Assembly: GCA_017413105.1 (NCBI GenBank)
Contig: JAFPVA010000220.1
Location: 1-64,000 of the forward strand
Direction: 5' to 3'
From: Butyrivibrio sp.
Lineage (GTDB): Bacteria > Bacillota > Clostridia > Lachnospirales > Lachnospiraceae
DNA length: 64,000 nt
Part shown: positions 9,101-16,726 of the stretch, piece by piece
How the letters are laid out: the number at the start of each line of letters is the position of its first letter
Numbering within the stretch: the first letter of the stretch is position 1
The notes under the pieces: model-generated
Seen by the model: only the letters and a program-made list of their open reading frames with translations
Told to the model about the DNA's origin: nothing
Databases searched by the model: none
Translations under genes and position numbers: made by a program

Positions 9101-10158
9101 CCCTTCTTCACCTTCTGAGTATTGAAAACAGCTCCTTCATGATAGAAATTATAAGTTGCAATTGCCTTCTGATCATCGAGGTCATCCTGAGAATCGCCTG
9201 ATCCGGCAACAATATATACTGAGAATGAATCGGCAACAAAGCTAGCTCCGTCGTTTGACGCATCAGCAACCTTCTCAGCATTGCCCACATCGTCCTTATG
9301 AACTACGCTGAAGGAATCACCCTCAAGCACATCTGCAAGAGAAATCGATACCTGTACAGGTGCTGCAGGCTCAATCTCTTCACCATCAGCATTAACAAAT
9401 GTAATATCAACGCCCTTTGCCTGCTTTACTTCGCCATCAAGAGCGTCATCAGCAGCTTCCATAGCCTCGCTGTCGGAAATAGCTGAAAGTCTCATGGTTG
9501 TTCCCTCAGGGAAAGCTCCCTCGTCGGCAACAACATGAACATTCATGCCTGAAACTGAATCCTCAAAGGTCTGGGCAGGGAAAACTGTCTCAGCCTTCTC
9601 TTTCTCAGCCTTTTCCTTTTCAGCTAAAAGTGCTGCTTCTTTTTCTGCCTTTTCTTTCTCTTCCGCAGTCAAAAGAGCTGCTTCCTTCTCGGCCTTCTCT
9701 TCTTCAGTCAAAAGAGATTCTTTCTTTTTGCTCTCATCCTCTAAGGTAGTATCTGTAGCTTCGGTCTCTTCTACATTAGTTTCCTCAGCTGCTGTGATAT
9801 CCATATCAGTGTTGAGCACTGCTTCAACAGGTATCTCTGCGTTTTCAACAGTCTCTACTGTATTAGCTTCTTCAGTATTACCCTCTTCGGTAACAGCGCC
9901 CTCTGCACTTGCTTCCTCAGAGGCGCCCTCAGTCTGCTCCTCTACAAATGCATCTTCAGAATTATCTGATGCTTCCTCCGGGATCTGTTCCCATTCAGCA
10001 ACAGCGATCCCATCATTAGTTTCTTCGCTTTGAATCTGATCTGCGGTTTCTTCATCTGCAGCCCAAACTTTTGCATTATAAAAATCACTACCAAAGGTAG
10101 TGATTGCAAAAGTAACTGCTAAAAGAACCGCTAGCAGTCGGTTACATTTTCTCAGCAT
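6190..10158 (-). CDS. Large surface protein with InlB-type repeats and C-terminal membrane anchor
   Basis: 1,322 residues from ATG at 10158, preceded by GGGAGGATGCA; a start 15 codons upstream lacks such a site. Residues 1-33 form a signal peptide ending in VWAAD. Residues ~35-200 are highly acidic with EKEAALL-type repeats. A beta region with VHVVADEGAFPEGTT follows. The middle holds at least five InlB/Listeria-Bacteroides type repeats, marked by FLGWYTK, FDGWYTE, FVGWYN, FVGWFI and FKGWSK, each followed by a LYAKW-like strand. A Pro-rich spacer of PPDDPPS units (~1222-1250) precedes two VLGxRR motifs, a ~20-residue hydrophobic segment and the tail KKRKEEN. It is an adhesin-like wall-spanning protein. 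Confidence 0.9.
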   Translation of the reverse strand: MLRKCNRLLAVLLAVTFAITTFGSDFYNAKVWAADEETADQIQSEETNDGIAVAEWEQIPEEASDNSEDAFVEEQTEGASEEASAEGAVTEEGNTEEANTVETVENAEIPVEAVLNTDMDITAAEETNVEETEATDTTLEDESKKKESLLTEEEKAEKEAALLTAEEKEKAEKEAALLAEKEKAEKEKAETVFPAQTFEDSVSGMNVHVVADEGAFPEGTTMRLSAISDSEAMEAADDALDGEVKQAKGVDITFVNADGEEIEPAAPVQVSISLADVLEGDSFSVVHKDDVGNAEKVADASNDGASFVADSFSVYIVAGSGDSQDDLDDQKAIATYNFYHEGAVFNTQKVKKGEELLNPGIPEVNSSLNQVFLGWYTKNSDGTYASEPVSFGTITNDVVAGSSFDVFAKIETTYYLTFIGLDEEIFYVKKVVVTGDDSTVVDISNIGFTEGKRYETKENKKFCGWAETKGVKVSLGVSDPRILSSVDVAKTSTVYAVDCDYVWINFDENTGSGFSGVTYTKPIQATLGESTTEPAAPTRLYYTFDGWYTEKENQTAATKFDWSTVIGSTELTKKDFTLYAKWVEAEDTEFTVIVYTQNLDCNGYDYYKTFSNVKGKTGQSVDDTLIADYLKLDTNAEHPQLQYFKYNNTKEVGTAASGNFVPYAAGQEKLSVKQDTVVRVYYDRQAFNIEFYAKVGDATPLYTLSGPYGTLVDPSDWPKEETVWYALNKKNGEDWSIDFIDRYILDRYENFADGMTLKLYKATYGKVSWITKHFLKEDLDGNYVEDRVIVKYAPIKNALFDVAIEDYYIGFKPYFYNTNGDPTDKSNLIVGDVVFTIQGDSTDTSHLYIYFKRETRSLTFMDNFSGNTKAMDVDDAYKEDYANILYEKPLNSGNFYKNNAPKKSALSGVESSRPGYELRTNGDDIIWYLDQNGQVEYQWDDTMPLYNKVLYTYWEPVTRTVTLDPNGGTLTVAPQVVVPYGEKLSRTEYNSTNESDRKVFRNKFEFVGWYNVDNTPYEFDNVVADTTIVAHWRNPGRISVIYDGNGHGTGVPVDNYKYSIDSSAVVGAPPQVVEKGYKFVGWFIENDTKGVVYYPDNCFDIIEDYIQGTGDDSKIVLKALYNKTTPSGIVGEATTITYHSNDERDLSLTVTAGAGPELLVNEAVKVLTLSEVKFEREGYTFKGWSKTAGPNNYPVFANPGEFIAADNDGIPNDLYAIWEKNTTPPDDPPSPPDDPPSPPDDPPSNPTPPTTPSTSSSTSTPTVADREAVLGERRGNEAAVLGARRSKTEDSTNDVARLLMLIAAAFAATGLMTIGKKRKEEN

Positions 10159-10285
10159 TGCATCCTCCCTCATAAAACAGGTGTAATGAAAAATTAATTT
10201 CATTTTTTGTTACATAGCTAAAATAAATTATCAGCTAACGTAAATCAACACCTTTCAAAATGTTTAATCAATTGTTTATAAAAAT

Positions 10286-10528
10286 TTAAGCAGTCCCCTC
10301 TTTACCTCCTTCTACATCCTGCTTATTTGCTCGTCTTGCACCCATTGCGCCATCAATTAACTTAATCAGTTCAAGAGCGCTTCTGAAGTGTTCAGACTTG
10401 TTTTCCTCCGCCCAAGTAACACGGCCCTGCCATGTTTCATTTTCACAGTGATCTACTCTTACGATAAAAGTTCCCCTATCACTGCAAGCGTATGGATTTT
10501 TCCCCATTTTGTTATCCATTTTCGCCAT
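10286..10528 (-). CDS. Small TWQG-domain protein
   Basis: 80 residues from ATG at 10528, preceded by AAAGGAAG. Almost the whole protein is the TWQG domain: TFIVRV, then NETWQGRV, then SALELIKLID. The predicted layout is three beta strands and one helix. No signal peptide or membrane segment. It lies 127 bases upstream of the adhesin gene on the same strand; the related 154-residue protein lies just downstream of that gene. Function unknown; the pairing suggests a role linked to the adhesin. Confidence 0.7.
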   Translation of the reverse strand: MAKMDNKMGKNPYACSDRGTFIVRVDHCENETWQGRVTWAEENKSEHFRSALELIKLIDGAMGARRANKQDVEGGKEGTA

Positions 10529-10647
10529 ATCTACTTCCTTTCACAGAACTATTCTAAATGAAAGACAATCATAAAACCTATCATAAACGATGATATTTTT
10601 GTTTTTCTTATTATTTGAACGATAATTTGTTAATCGTTAATTGTTTA

Positions 10648-11358
10648 TCATTCCGGATTCCGTTCTATCAGTTCTTTTGCTCTCTCAAGATCCGCATCAG
10701 TGGTAACCTTGAAATTCCTCTGGTCACCGGGGATCATTGCCACTTTCATTCCTGCAAGAACAGCTGGCTCAGTGGAACCTTTGATAAGAAAGATCTTATC
10801 CGGTAAAAGAGCTTCATTTGCCGCAAGGTACGAGGCGTAATTGAAGGCTTCAGGCGCCTGTCCCGCATAGATAGTCTCGCGCTTTAGAAGCTCGTCAACC
10901 TTTTCTCCTGTCCTTGAAAAATAAACCGTATCGTTCATGGGCAGTGCCGGCATGACACCTTCGCTTTTTTCCAACGCCTTGAAACATTCCTCAATTGTTT
11001 CCACTGCAACAAAAGGCCTTGCGGCATCATGAATAATCACATTATCCACCATAGCCCCAAGGCCCATTTTCTCTATCTCTTTTAGCGCATTATAAATAGA
11101 CAGCTGCCTGTTCTCACCGGGCTCTGCAAAGCCTAACATCTTCTCACTTATAGACTCTTCATCAAAAAGTGCGTCTTCAATCTGATCCCTGTAGGTACTG
11201 TCAGCCACTATCAGTATATTATTGACGTACATGGATTTCCCAAAGGGTTCCATGCTGTGAATGATCATCATTTTTCCCGACAGCTCAACGAACTGCTTCG
11301 GAATATCAGATTTCGCACGGCTTCCCGTGCCGCCGGCAAGTATTATTGCTATATTCAT
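10648..11358 (-). CDS. IspD/TarI-like sugar or polyol phosphate cytidylyltransferase
   Basis: 236 residues. ATG at 11358 lies 8 bases after AGGA; the GTG two codons upstream is too close to it. Motifs are those of the IspD family: IILAGGTGSR...IPKQF (nucleotide loop), HDAARPFV (metal and ribose), and NFKVTTDADLERA near the end. The family makes CDP-methylerythritol (IspD) or CDP-ribitol (TarI). A location between surface-protein genes and a zinc alcohol dehydrogenase (13331) recalls TarI with TarJ, but those genes are on opposite strands here and the pairing is a guess. Its stop is separated by 119 bases from the TWQG gene. Confidence 0.82.
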   Translation of the reverse strand: MNIAIILAGGTGSRAKSDIPKQFVELSGKMMIIHSMEPFGKSMYVNNILIVADSTYRDQIEDALFDEESISEKMLGFAEPGENRQLSIYNALKEIEKMGLGAMVDNVIIHDAARPFVAVETIEECFKALEKSEGVMPALPMNDTVYFSRTGEKVDELLKRETIYAGQAPEAFNYASYLAANEALLPDKIFLIKGSTEPAVLAGMKVAMIPGDQRNFKVTTDADLERAKELIERNPE

Positions 11359-11375
11359 TTTCACTGTCCTACTAT

Positions 11376-13136
11376 TCAGGGTTCTTCCGTCACCAGTTCA
11401 TCTGAAATTATCTCTTCAGTCGTCTGTTCTTCTATAACCTGCGTCTCTGTCACCGGCTCGTACTGCGTAAGCTCGCCATATTCATCCACCACAAAACTGA
11501 CACTTGGTTCTGTATAATCATTTCCCTGCAGGAAAAGAATCTGTCCCGATGAGTCTGCATCTGTATCAAAAGAGCTTTCCTCTCTTTGCCTTACTGCACC
11601 AAGTACCGCTGAATTTTCATTTGATTCTGTTTCAGCCTTTAAAGTAGCGCCAGTAGAAGAATTTTTTCCACTGAGATTGTTTTCATCTCCAGCTCCATCA
11701 ACGGATGCAGGGCTATTCTCCTGGATATCTTCCGGTTTTTTCTCTTCGCCAGCTATATTTTCGGAATTTTCGATATCCTCAGTATTTGCGATGTCCTCGG
11801 ATTTTTTCTCCTGAGCTTCTATGGCGTTATTTAGGGCGTCGTTTTCGTCTATGGTCAGGATTTCCTCGCCCTGATCGTATTTGTACTCAACAATCGCAAG
11901 CTCTTTAAGATCCTGGAATCTCTCTTCGGCAAGCCTCTCAACCTCAAGATCTATCAGTCTGTCCAGTTCTTCATAGACCAGCTCCTCAAGCTGTATATCC
12001 ACCAGTTTTTCTACTGCTTCTTCCCGCAGTTCCCTAAGCTTTGTTCTCTTGTAGGCCTCAAATCTGACCCTGTCCTCAGGATCAAGGCCTTCTGTTATTT
12101 CGTCCCACTTGGTCAGAATGGGCTCTGTTTTCCAGGTTAAAGTAATCTTTGGCAAGCTGTTTACACCAGCCCAGTTCGCATCAGGGTTGCAGCGGCTTGT
12201 AACTCCAAAATAAAACCTGTCAAACTTTGACTCATCAGCTGTCTCAGATAACTGAGACTCAAAGCTTTTTGTTTCTTCGTTATAGGTATAAATATATGTT
12301 CCTTCAGGAACCGGATCAAGAATAATGCTGAGTTCAGAGCTACCACTGTCGTTAAGGACAGAGAGAATACCCTCTTTTCCCACAAGGGCCATAAATATGC
12401 TTGGATCATCACCTGTAAGGTCCGACCCGGAGTCTGCCATTCTGACATCGCTGGAATTTTCTATCTTCGCACTTATAGAAACCTGCAGTGGAACATTGCC
12501 CTTATTTACAATTTCCAACAGGTCGCTGGTATCGGAAAAGAGATATTCTCCATTACTATTTCTAAAGAGCACATTGGCCCCTTCCTGAACGTTTCCACCG
12601 CCATATCTTGCAGCCTGAGTCTGGTACACCAGCCCCAGAGGATCCAGAATATAATCAAGCGGACTCGTTTCGCTGATTATAGGTACCTTAACATTTGACA
12701 CCACCGGCGGATTACTTTTGATATATTCCGCATTAAAGGCCTCTGATCCTATCTCATCCCTGATTATTCTATCAAGTTCTCCTGACTCATTTAGTTCGTT
12801 AAAAGAACTAAGGATTTCTTCCTGACTCATTCCAGAAAGGAGATTTGCATCTTTTATCTGCTCTAAAAGTGGCTGTCTGTCGATCTTTTCCCTGAGTTCT
12901 TCAAGATCAATCGTCTCTTTAAGCGCGTCCGCATCAACCAAAGACCTCAGCTCATCTCTATTGATTTGAGCCCAGATCTCAGCTTCATTGATCTCATATT
13001 GTTCCTCACTCTCAAGAATATCATCCCCTATAACGGTATCAAACTCACCGGCATGTACCATCAGGGAATCAGATAAAAAAAGGAGTGCAAGGAATAATGA
13101 AATTATACCCATCCAATGGTATCTTCTTCCTGACAT
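11376..13136 (-). CDS. Secreted protein with a domain shared with the 35.1 kb surface protein and a VLG motif
   Basis: 586 residues, start at 13136 after GGGAGG with 7-base spacing. A signal peptide ends near VHAGE. Residues ~30-130 are acidic and helical. Residues ~145-340 form a beta-rich domain that resembles the secreted protein at 35140: LDPLGLV...EGANVLF...TSDLLEIVNKG...VSISAKI there reads VDPYGVV...GAGVLF...TSDALTITNKS...VAVEAKV. NPDANW is also shared as NPDVAETTW. Residues ~350-430 are a charged coiled coil. The C-terminal part is Ser/Glu-rich and contains NSAVLGAVRQREES, like the VLGARR motif of the adhesin. No C-terminal membrane anchor follows, so it may be released or held by another component. 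Confidence 0.72.
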   Translation of the reverse strand: MSGRRYHWMGIISLFLALLFLSDSLMVHAGEFDTVIGDDILESEEQYEINEAEIWAQINRDELRSLVDADALKETIDLEELREKIDRQPLLEQIKDANLLSGMSQEEILSSFNELNESGELDRIIRDEIGSEAFNAEYIKSNPPVVSNVKVPIISETSPLDYILDPLGLVYQTQAARYGGGNVQEGANVLFRNSNGEYLFSDTSDLLEIVNKGNVPLQVSISAKIENSSDVRMADSGSDLTGDDPSIFMALVGKEGILSVLNDSGSSELSIILDPVPEGTYIYTYNEETKSFESQLSETADESKFDRFYFGVTSRCNPDANWAGVNSLPKITLTWKTEPILTKWDEITEGLDPEDRVRFEAYKRTKLRELREEAVEKLVDIQLEELVYEELDRLIDLEVERLAEERFQDLKELAIVEYKYDQGEEILTIDENDALNNAIEAQEKKSEDIANTEDIENSENIAGEEKKPEDIQENSPASVDGAGDENNLSGKNSSTGATLKAETESNENSAVLGAVRQREESSFDTDADSSGQILFLQGNDYTEPSVSFVVDEYGELTQYEPVTETQVIEEQTTEEIISDELVTEEP

Positions 13137-13330
13137 CCCTGTACCTCCCAGGCAAAAAGCCTATAAAAAGCCACTATCTCTATATACATTATATCGGATA
13201 TCTTTGGAAAATTTTCTGTTTTCGGGAAAATTTTATCGAAATTTAAGATATTTGCTTGCTGTATATTTCTTTTATTGGATAAAATGAGTATATCGATATT
13301 TCGTTTTAGCATCTGAAATCGGAGGGACGC
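13137..13330. promoter_or_regulatory. Divergent intergenic region
   Basis: This 194-base AT-rich gap separates the minus-strand secreted-protein gene from the plus-strand dehydrogenase gene, so it must carry promoters for both. The repeated TATATCGGATATC / ATATCGATATTTCG stretches (about 13193 and 13288) could be operator half-sites. No firm -35/-10 pair is called. Confidence 0.35.
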
Positions 13331-14641
13331 ATGAAGGCCCAGATTCTGTATGGTATCGGCAATATAAAACTAACTGAAATAGAAAGACCTGCTCCCAGGG
13401 TCGGCGAGGCTCTTATAAAGGTATCCTCCTGCGGTATCTGCGGTTCTGACATACCTAGAGTCTACAAGAGCGGGGCTCATAACATGCCTCTGATTCCGGG
13501 ACATGAATTTGCAGGAACTATAGTAGGATATGATTCCAAGCAAGATACAGCTTCTGATGACCTCAGTGGTTCATCCAACAGCGAAGCAAAAGTCGTTCGT
13601 TGCGGCAATCCTATCCTTTCCACTGGGAAAAGAGTTGGCATCTTCCCTCTTATTCCTTGCATGAAATGTCCACAGTGTAAGTCTTTGCACTATGAGATGT
13701 GTGAAAATTACAATTATCTTGGATCTAGAAGAGATGGAGGATTTGCCGAGTATGTAAGCGTTCCAGTATGGAATCTTCTGCCATTACCGGATGAAGTCAC
13801 AGATGAAGAAGCGGCCATGCTTGAACCTATGGCAGTGGCTGTTCATGCCATGAGAAGGGCGCTGGGAGCTGAACCTGTTCGAAGCTTTTTGAACGAAGCA
13901 AACTGTACAAATGATGATACCGATGTCAGTTCTTCTGGCGCTGAGCCAATTAGCTTCGATTTTGATTCTTCAATCGTAGTCTGCGGTCTGGGAACAATAG
14001 GGCTTCTTATGGCTCTTTTTCTCAAAGATGCAGGATTTACCAATGTTCTCTGTATAGGCAACAAAGACATTCAGAAGAAAAAACTTCTTGAAATGGGATA
14101 TTCGGAAAGCTGCTTCTGCGATGTCCGCTACGGTAATCCTGTGGCCTTTATAAACGAAAAAACAGCCGGTCGAGGCGCCGACTGCTATTTTGAATGTATA
14201 GGAAGAAGCGAAAGCTACGAACAGGCAGTAAAATGTACTGCTCCTCTTGGAACAGTTATGCTCGTAGGAAATCCCGCTTCTGATATGGAGCTTTCTAAGG
14301 ACACCTATTGGAAAATCCTCAGAAATCAGCTGACTATTTTGGGGACATGGAATTCATCATACTATGGGCCGGTTGATGAAACCATGCCTGCTACCGTGGC
14401 CCCGCAATCAACTAACACCTGTACGGATACTTCGAGCTATATCTTGAATCCAATGGATGACTGGCAATATGTCCTGTCACGTCTCACTGCCTGGAAACAG
14501 CTGTCCAACGGTTTAGATCAGCCACATTTCTCACCGGCAGATCTCATAACTCACAGATTTGGTCTTGATGAGCTTGATAATGGACTTGATATCATGCATA
14601 GAAAATCTGAGGAGTATGTGAAGATTCTGGTGAAAATCTAA
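13331..14641 (+). CDS. Zinc-dependent medium-chain alcohol dehydrogenase with three insertions
   Basis: 436 residues, start after GGAGGGACGC. Catalytic zinc ligands Cys37 (CGICGSD), His58 and Glu59 (GHEF) are present, as are the four structural-zinc cysteines 110, 113, 116 and 124. The NAD-binding Rossmann motif is GLGTIG near residue 220. The family (sorbitol, galactitol-phosphate, threonine or TarJ-type dehydrogenases) is normally about 345 residues. The extra length is in insertions at ~69-97, ~186-210 and ~350-375, rich in Ser, Thr, Asn and Asp and likely loops. It may oxidise or reduce a polyol or polyol phosphate feeding the nearby nucleotide-sugar genes. Confidence 0.85.
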   Translation: MKAQILYGIGNIKLTEIERPAPRVGEALIKVSSCGICGSDIPRVYKSGAHNMPLIPGHEFAGTIVGYDSKQDTASDDLSGSSNSEAKVVRCGNPILSTGKRVGIFPLIPCMKCPQCKSLHYEMCENYNYLGSRRDGGFAEYVSVPVWNLLPLPDEVTDEEAAMLEPMAVAVHAMRRALGAEPVRSFLNEANCTNDDTDVSSSGAEPISFDFDSSIVVCGLGTIGLLMALFLKDAGFTNVLCIGNKDIQKKKLLEMGYSESCFCDVRYGNPVAFINEKTAGRGADCYFECIGRSESYEQAVKCTAPLGTVMLVGNPASDMELSKDTYWKILRNQLTILGTWNSSYYGPVDETMPATVAPQSTNTCTDTSSYILNPMDDWQYVLSRLTAWKQLSNGLDQPHFSPADLITHRFGLDELDNGLDIMHRKSEEYVKILVKI

Positions 14642-14660
14642 GGCGTAGTCTAACCGAGCA

Positions 14661-14849
14661 TTAACTAAGATGAAGTTGCTCCTTCAATGCATCCTGAAGC
14701 GTCTGCGAAAAGTTAACACCAGCTGCTACTGCTGCATCATTGAGCCATGCCGGTATTGAGAGGGTCTTTTTTACTGCAGAGTTCTTCAATGTATGTCTAT
14801 ACCGGACAGTATCAACACTAATTAGTGTTGAAAACTCGTCCTTCTTCAA
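14661..14849 (-). pseudogene. HicB antitoxin C-terminal remnant
   Basis: The frame encodes VDTVRYRH, then KKTLSIPAWLNDAA and NFSQTLQDALKEQL, the usual C-terminal end of HicB antitoxins where the DNA-binding helices lie. The N-terminal RNase H-like half that binds HicA is absent; the open frame meets a stop that is also the stop of the HAD gene at 14868. No ATG is available (only TTG at 14849) and no hicA lies next to it. It looks like the tail of a hicB gene truncated by rearrangement. A free-standing small DNA-binding protein is less likely. Confidence 0.6.
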
Positions 14850-14867
14850 CTTCAGACTTGTTCTACT

Positions 14868-15239
14868 CTATTTCTGCCTCAATATTTCCGGCATTTCAAA
14901 ACAATCTCTGTCAATGTTGATTGCCACTGACATCTCAAGTCCTGATGGTTTCCGGTCATTAACAAGGACTCTTTCTCCAAAAGGCATATTAAAAAGGATC
15001 TCGTCATACCTGATATGATTCTCCTCAAGAAAATCCAGGGTCATCTGCCTATACTCATCAGTCCTAGAAGTCAAAATAATGATCTTGTCATCTTCAGGGA
15101 TTGACTCAATATACTCTTTTGCTCCGGTAAGCAACGTGTCATACCCATCGATTTTGTACCCATTGTGCTTAACTATCGTCCCATCAATATCAAATATCCA
15201 GGTCTTTGGTAATGTCGATAAAATCAAAGTCTCTCCCAT
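14868..15239 (-). CDS. Small HAD-superfamily phosphatase
   Basis: 123 residues, start at 15239 after GGAGAG and overlapping the end of the upstream gene by 16 bases, so translationally linked to it. HAD motif I is FDIDGTIVK (nucleophile and acid Asp), motif II is IILTSRTDEYR and motif III/IV is VNDRKPSG. With no cap domain it resembles the small sugar-phosphate phosphatases found in capsule and flagellar glycan clusters. In this operon it could dephosphorylate an intermediate between the SIS isomerase and the nucleotidyltransferase. Confidence 0.8.
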   Translation of the reverse strand: MGETLILSTLPKTWIFDIDGTIVKHNGYKIDGYDTLLTGAKEYIESIPEDDKIIILTSRTDEYRQMTLDFLEENHIRYDEILFNMPFGERVLVNDRKPSGLEMSVAINIDRDCFEMPEILRQK

Positions 15240-16483
15240 TCAATACTCTCCGTCGCAACTACGTTATGGTCAAACTGTTCCAGATAATACATATCAATGG
15301 CTTTCCATTTTGTATCGCTGTAAAAATAGTCCGGGTAAAGAGCAATTTTCTTAGCATTGACCTCACGGAGGATGTCACAAAGCCCGCTCCTGATTCCAAT
15401 AAAGGTTCCGGCTCTTTCTACAACAGATCCAAGTTCAAAAATCGAAGGCGAAATAGGTTCCGTACCATCTAAAGGCTTCTCATCTCCCACCACATTGGTG
15501 TAACACTTATAACCTTCAGAATTATAATAAGAAACCGCATCCTGCCATATCTTATCATCAATTGCCGTTACAGATTTTGCAAAAGGTGAAAAAATGACCG
15601 CACGCCCCTTGGGAATACTCTCCAAGCCACTGTATTTCGCCGGTACTGCCTTTGGCTTAGCCGTCTCTGTGCCCTTGGGAAGTCCATAAACTCCGCAGCA
15701 GTATACAAGCTCAAGCGGAATCTTTTTTATGTAAAGAGCCTTGTGCAAATTAACCACATAAGGCCTGTCCTGATGAGCAATAAAAGAGTTCTTGTCATTA
15801 GTATAAAGAGCTGCCTGTATCAAGGCATCCAGGTCTTTTTGTTCAAACACTTCAACCTGATAATTTTCATCAAACATGCGGATCACATCTGCCAAAGACA
15901 TTGAAGGCACACAGAATACCTGGCTCTTAATTCCCCTCGTTTTTGCAAATGCAGGATAATAAGATGCCATAAAATAGATATCTCCAAGAGCATTGAAGGG
16001 GCAAAAGACCTTAAAACATCCGGGGTACTTTCTTCCAAGTCCTAACAGCAGCTCCTCACCATTCTTTTCTCTGTCAGTCATCCTCGCTATTGTTTCATCC
16101 GACAAAGAGTAATCTGCATAGCTGTTATGATCAATAAGCTTGCGTACAGGACCTTCGTAGCCAAGATCCCTCAGCTGTTTCTTCATTGCCGCATAAAACC
16201 TGGAGGCGATAAGCACAATTGATGTTTCTTTCGGATTATCTGTAACAATATCGGATAACTGCTGTGGATATACAACTCTGACTCCTTTATATCGCACTCC
16301 CTGCTTATCGAGGCTGTTATCAAGAATTGCCTCTACCTGAAATCCTTTTTTCAAAAGAAGATCAATGGCTTCAAGAGTCGCATTGCAATGCCCAAACAGA
16401 AATATCTTTCTGTCTGTAAGCTTAAATTCATCCATTATGGAGCTTAGATTATCTTCCATTTCCTTGTATCGGCTCTTTTCCAT
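15224..16483 (-). CDS. GT9-like glycosyltransferase with N-terminal Rossmann accessory domain
   Basis: 419 residues. Residues ~22-80 contain KIFLFGHCNATLEAI and ILDNSLDKQG, a Rossmann-like unit repeated in several proteins of this window. The remainder resembles the two-domain heptosyltransferase fold: NALGDIYFMASYYPAF, a donor-side VIFSPFAKSV, and GTFIGIRSGLCDILR. The latter two align with the 26703 protein (ISPYATHF, GGFIGVRSGLCDVIC), which is its paralogue. The gene sits inside a tight minus-strand run with the SIS and HAD genes. Probably a glycosyltransferase using a sugar made by these neighbours; the acceptor is unknown. Confidence 0.65.
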   Translation of the reverse strand: MEKSRYKEMEDNLSSIMDEFKLTDRKIFLFGHCNATLEAIDLLLKKGFQVEAILDNSLDKQGVRYKGVRVVYPQQLSDIVTDNPKETSIVLIASRFYAAMKKQLRDLGYEGPVRKLIDHNSYADYSLSDETIARMTDREKNGEELLLGLGRKYPGCFKVFCPFNALGDIYFMASYYPAFAKTRGIKSQVFCVPSMSLADVIRMFDENYQVEVFEQKDLDALIQAALYTNDKNSFIAHQDRPYVVNLHKALYIKKIPLELVYCCGVYGLPKGTETAKPKAVPAKYSGLESIPKGRAVIFSPFAKSVTAIDDKIWQDAVSYYNSEGYKCYTNVVGDEKPLDGTEPISPSIFELGSVVERAGTFIGIRSGLCDILREVNAKKIALYPDYFYSDTKWKAIDMYYLEQFDHNVVATESIEWERL

Positions 16484-16498
16484 ACAACTCCCAACCCG

Positions 16499-16726
16499 TC
16501 AGCGCTTTAATGCCTCTATCAATTCTTCTTTTGTCAAAAGACCTGTCTTAACATAGTTGAGCATGCTCGGATACTGCAGACTATCCTTTATCACTGACAG
16601 TTCATCTGTATACTCATACAGGTAATAGTATTTCTCAAAGCACTCATCCGGAGCTGCAGAAATTATATCCGAAGTCTTTTTTAGCAGTTCATCATATTCA
16701 GGCTCGAAATTGATAACTTTTTTCAT
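16499..16726 (-). CDS. Small uncharacterised protein
   Basis: 75 residues from ATG at 16726, chosen because its ATGA overlaps the stop of the SIS gene by 4 bases, the usual coupling in an operon. The sequence is acidic and helical (EYDELLKK, CFEKYYYLYEYTDEL, GLLTKEELIEALKR). The last part looks like a short helical hairpin. No family recognised. Its place between the SIS isomerase and GT9-like genes suggests a function in the same pathway. Confidence 0.6.
   Translation of the reverse strand: MKKVINFEPEYDELLKKTSDIISAAPDECFEKYYYLYEYTDELSVIKDSLQYPSMLNYVKTGLLTKEELIEALKR

Noticed and set aside
9545..10033. 162-codon plus-strand frame rich in Ser, Ala and Val
   Set aside because: Antisense shadow of the Glu-rich repeats in the adhesin.
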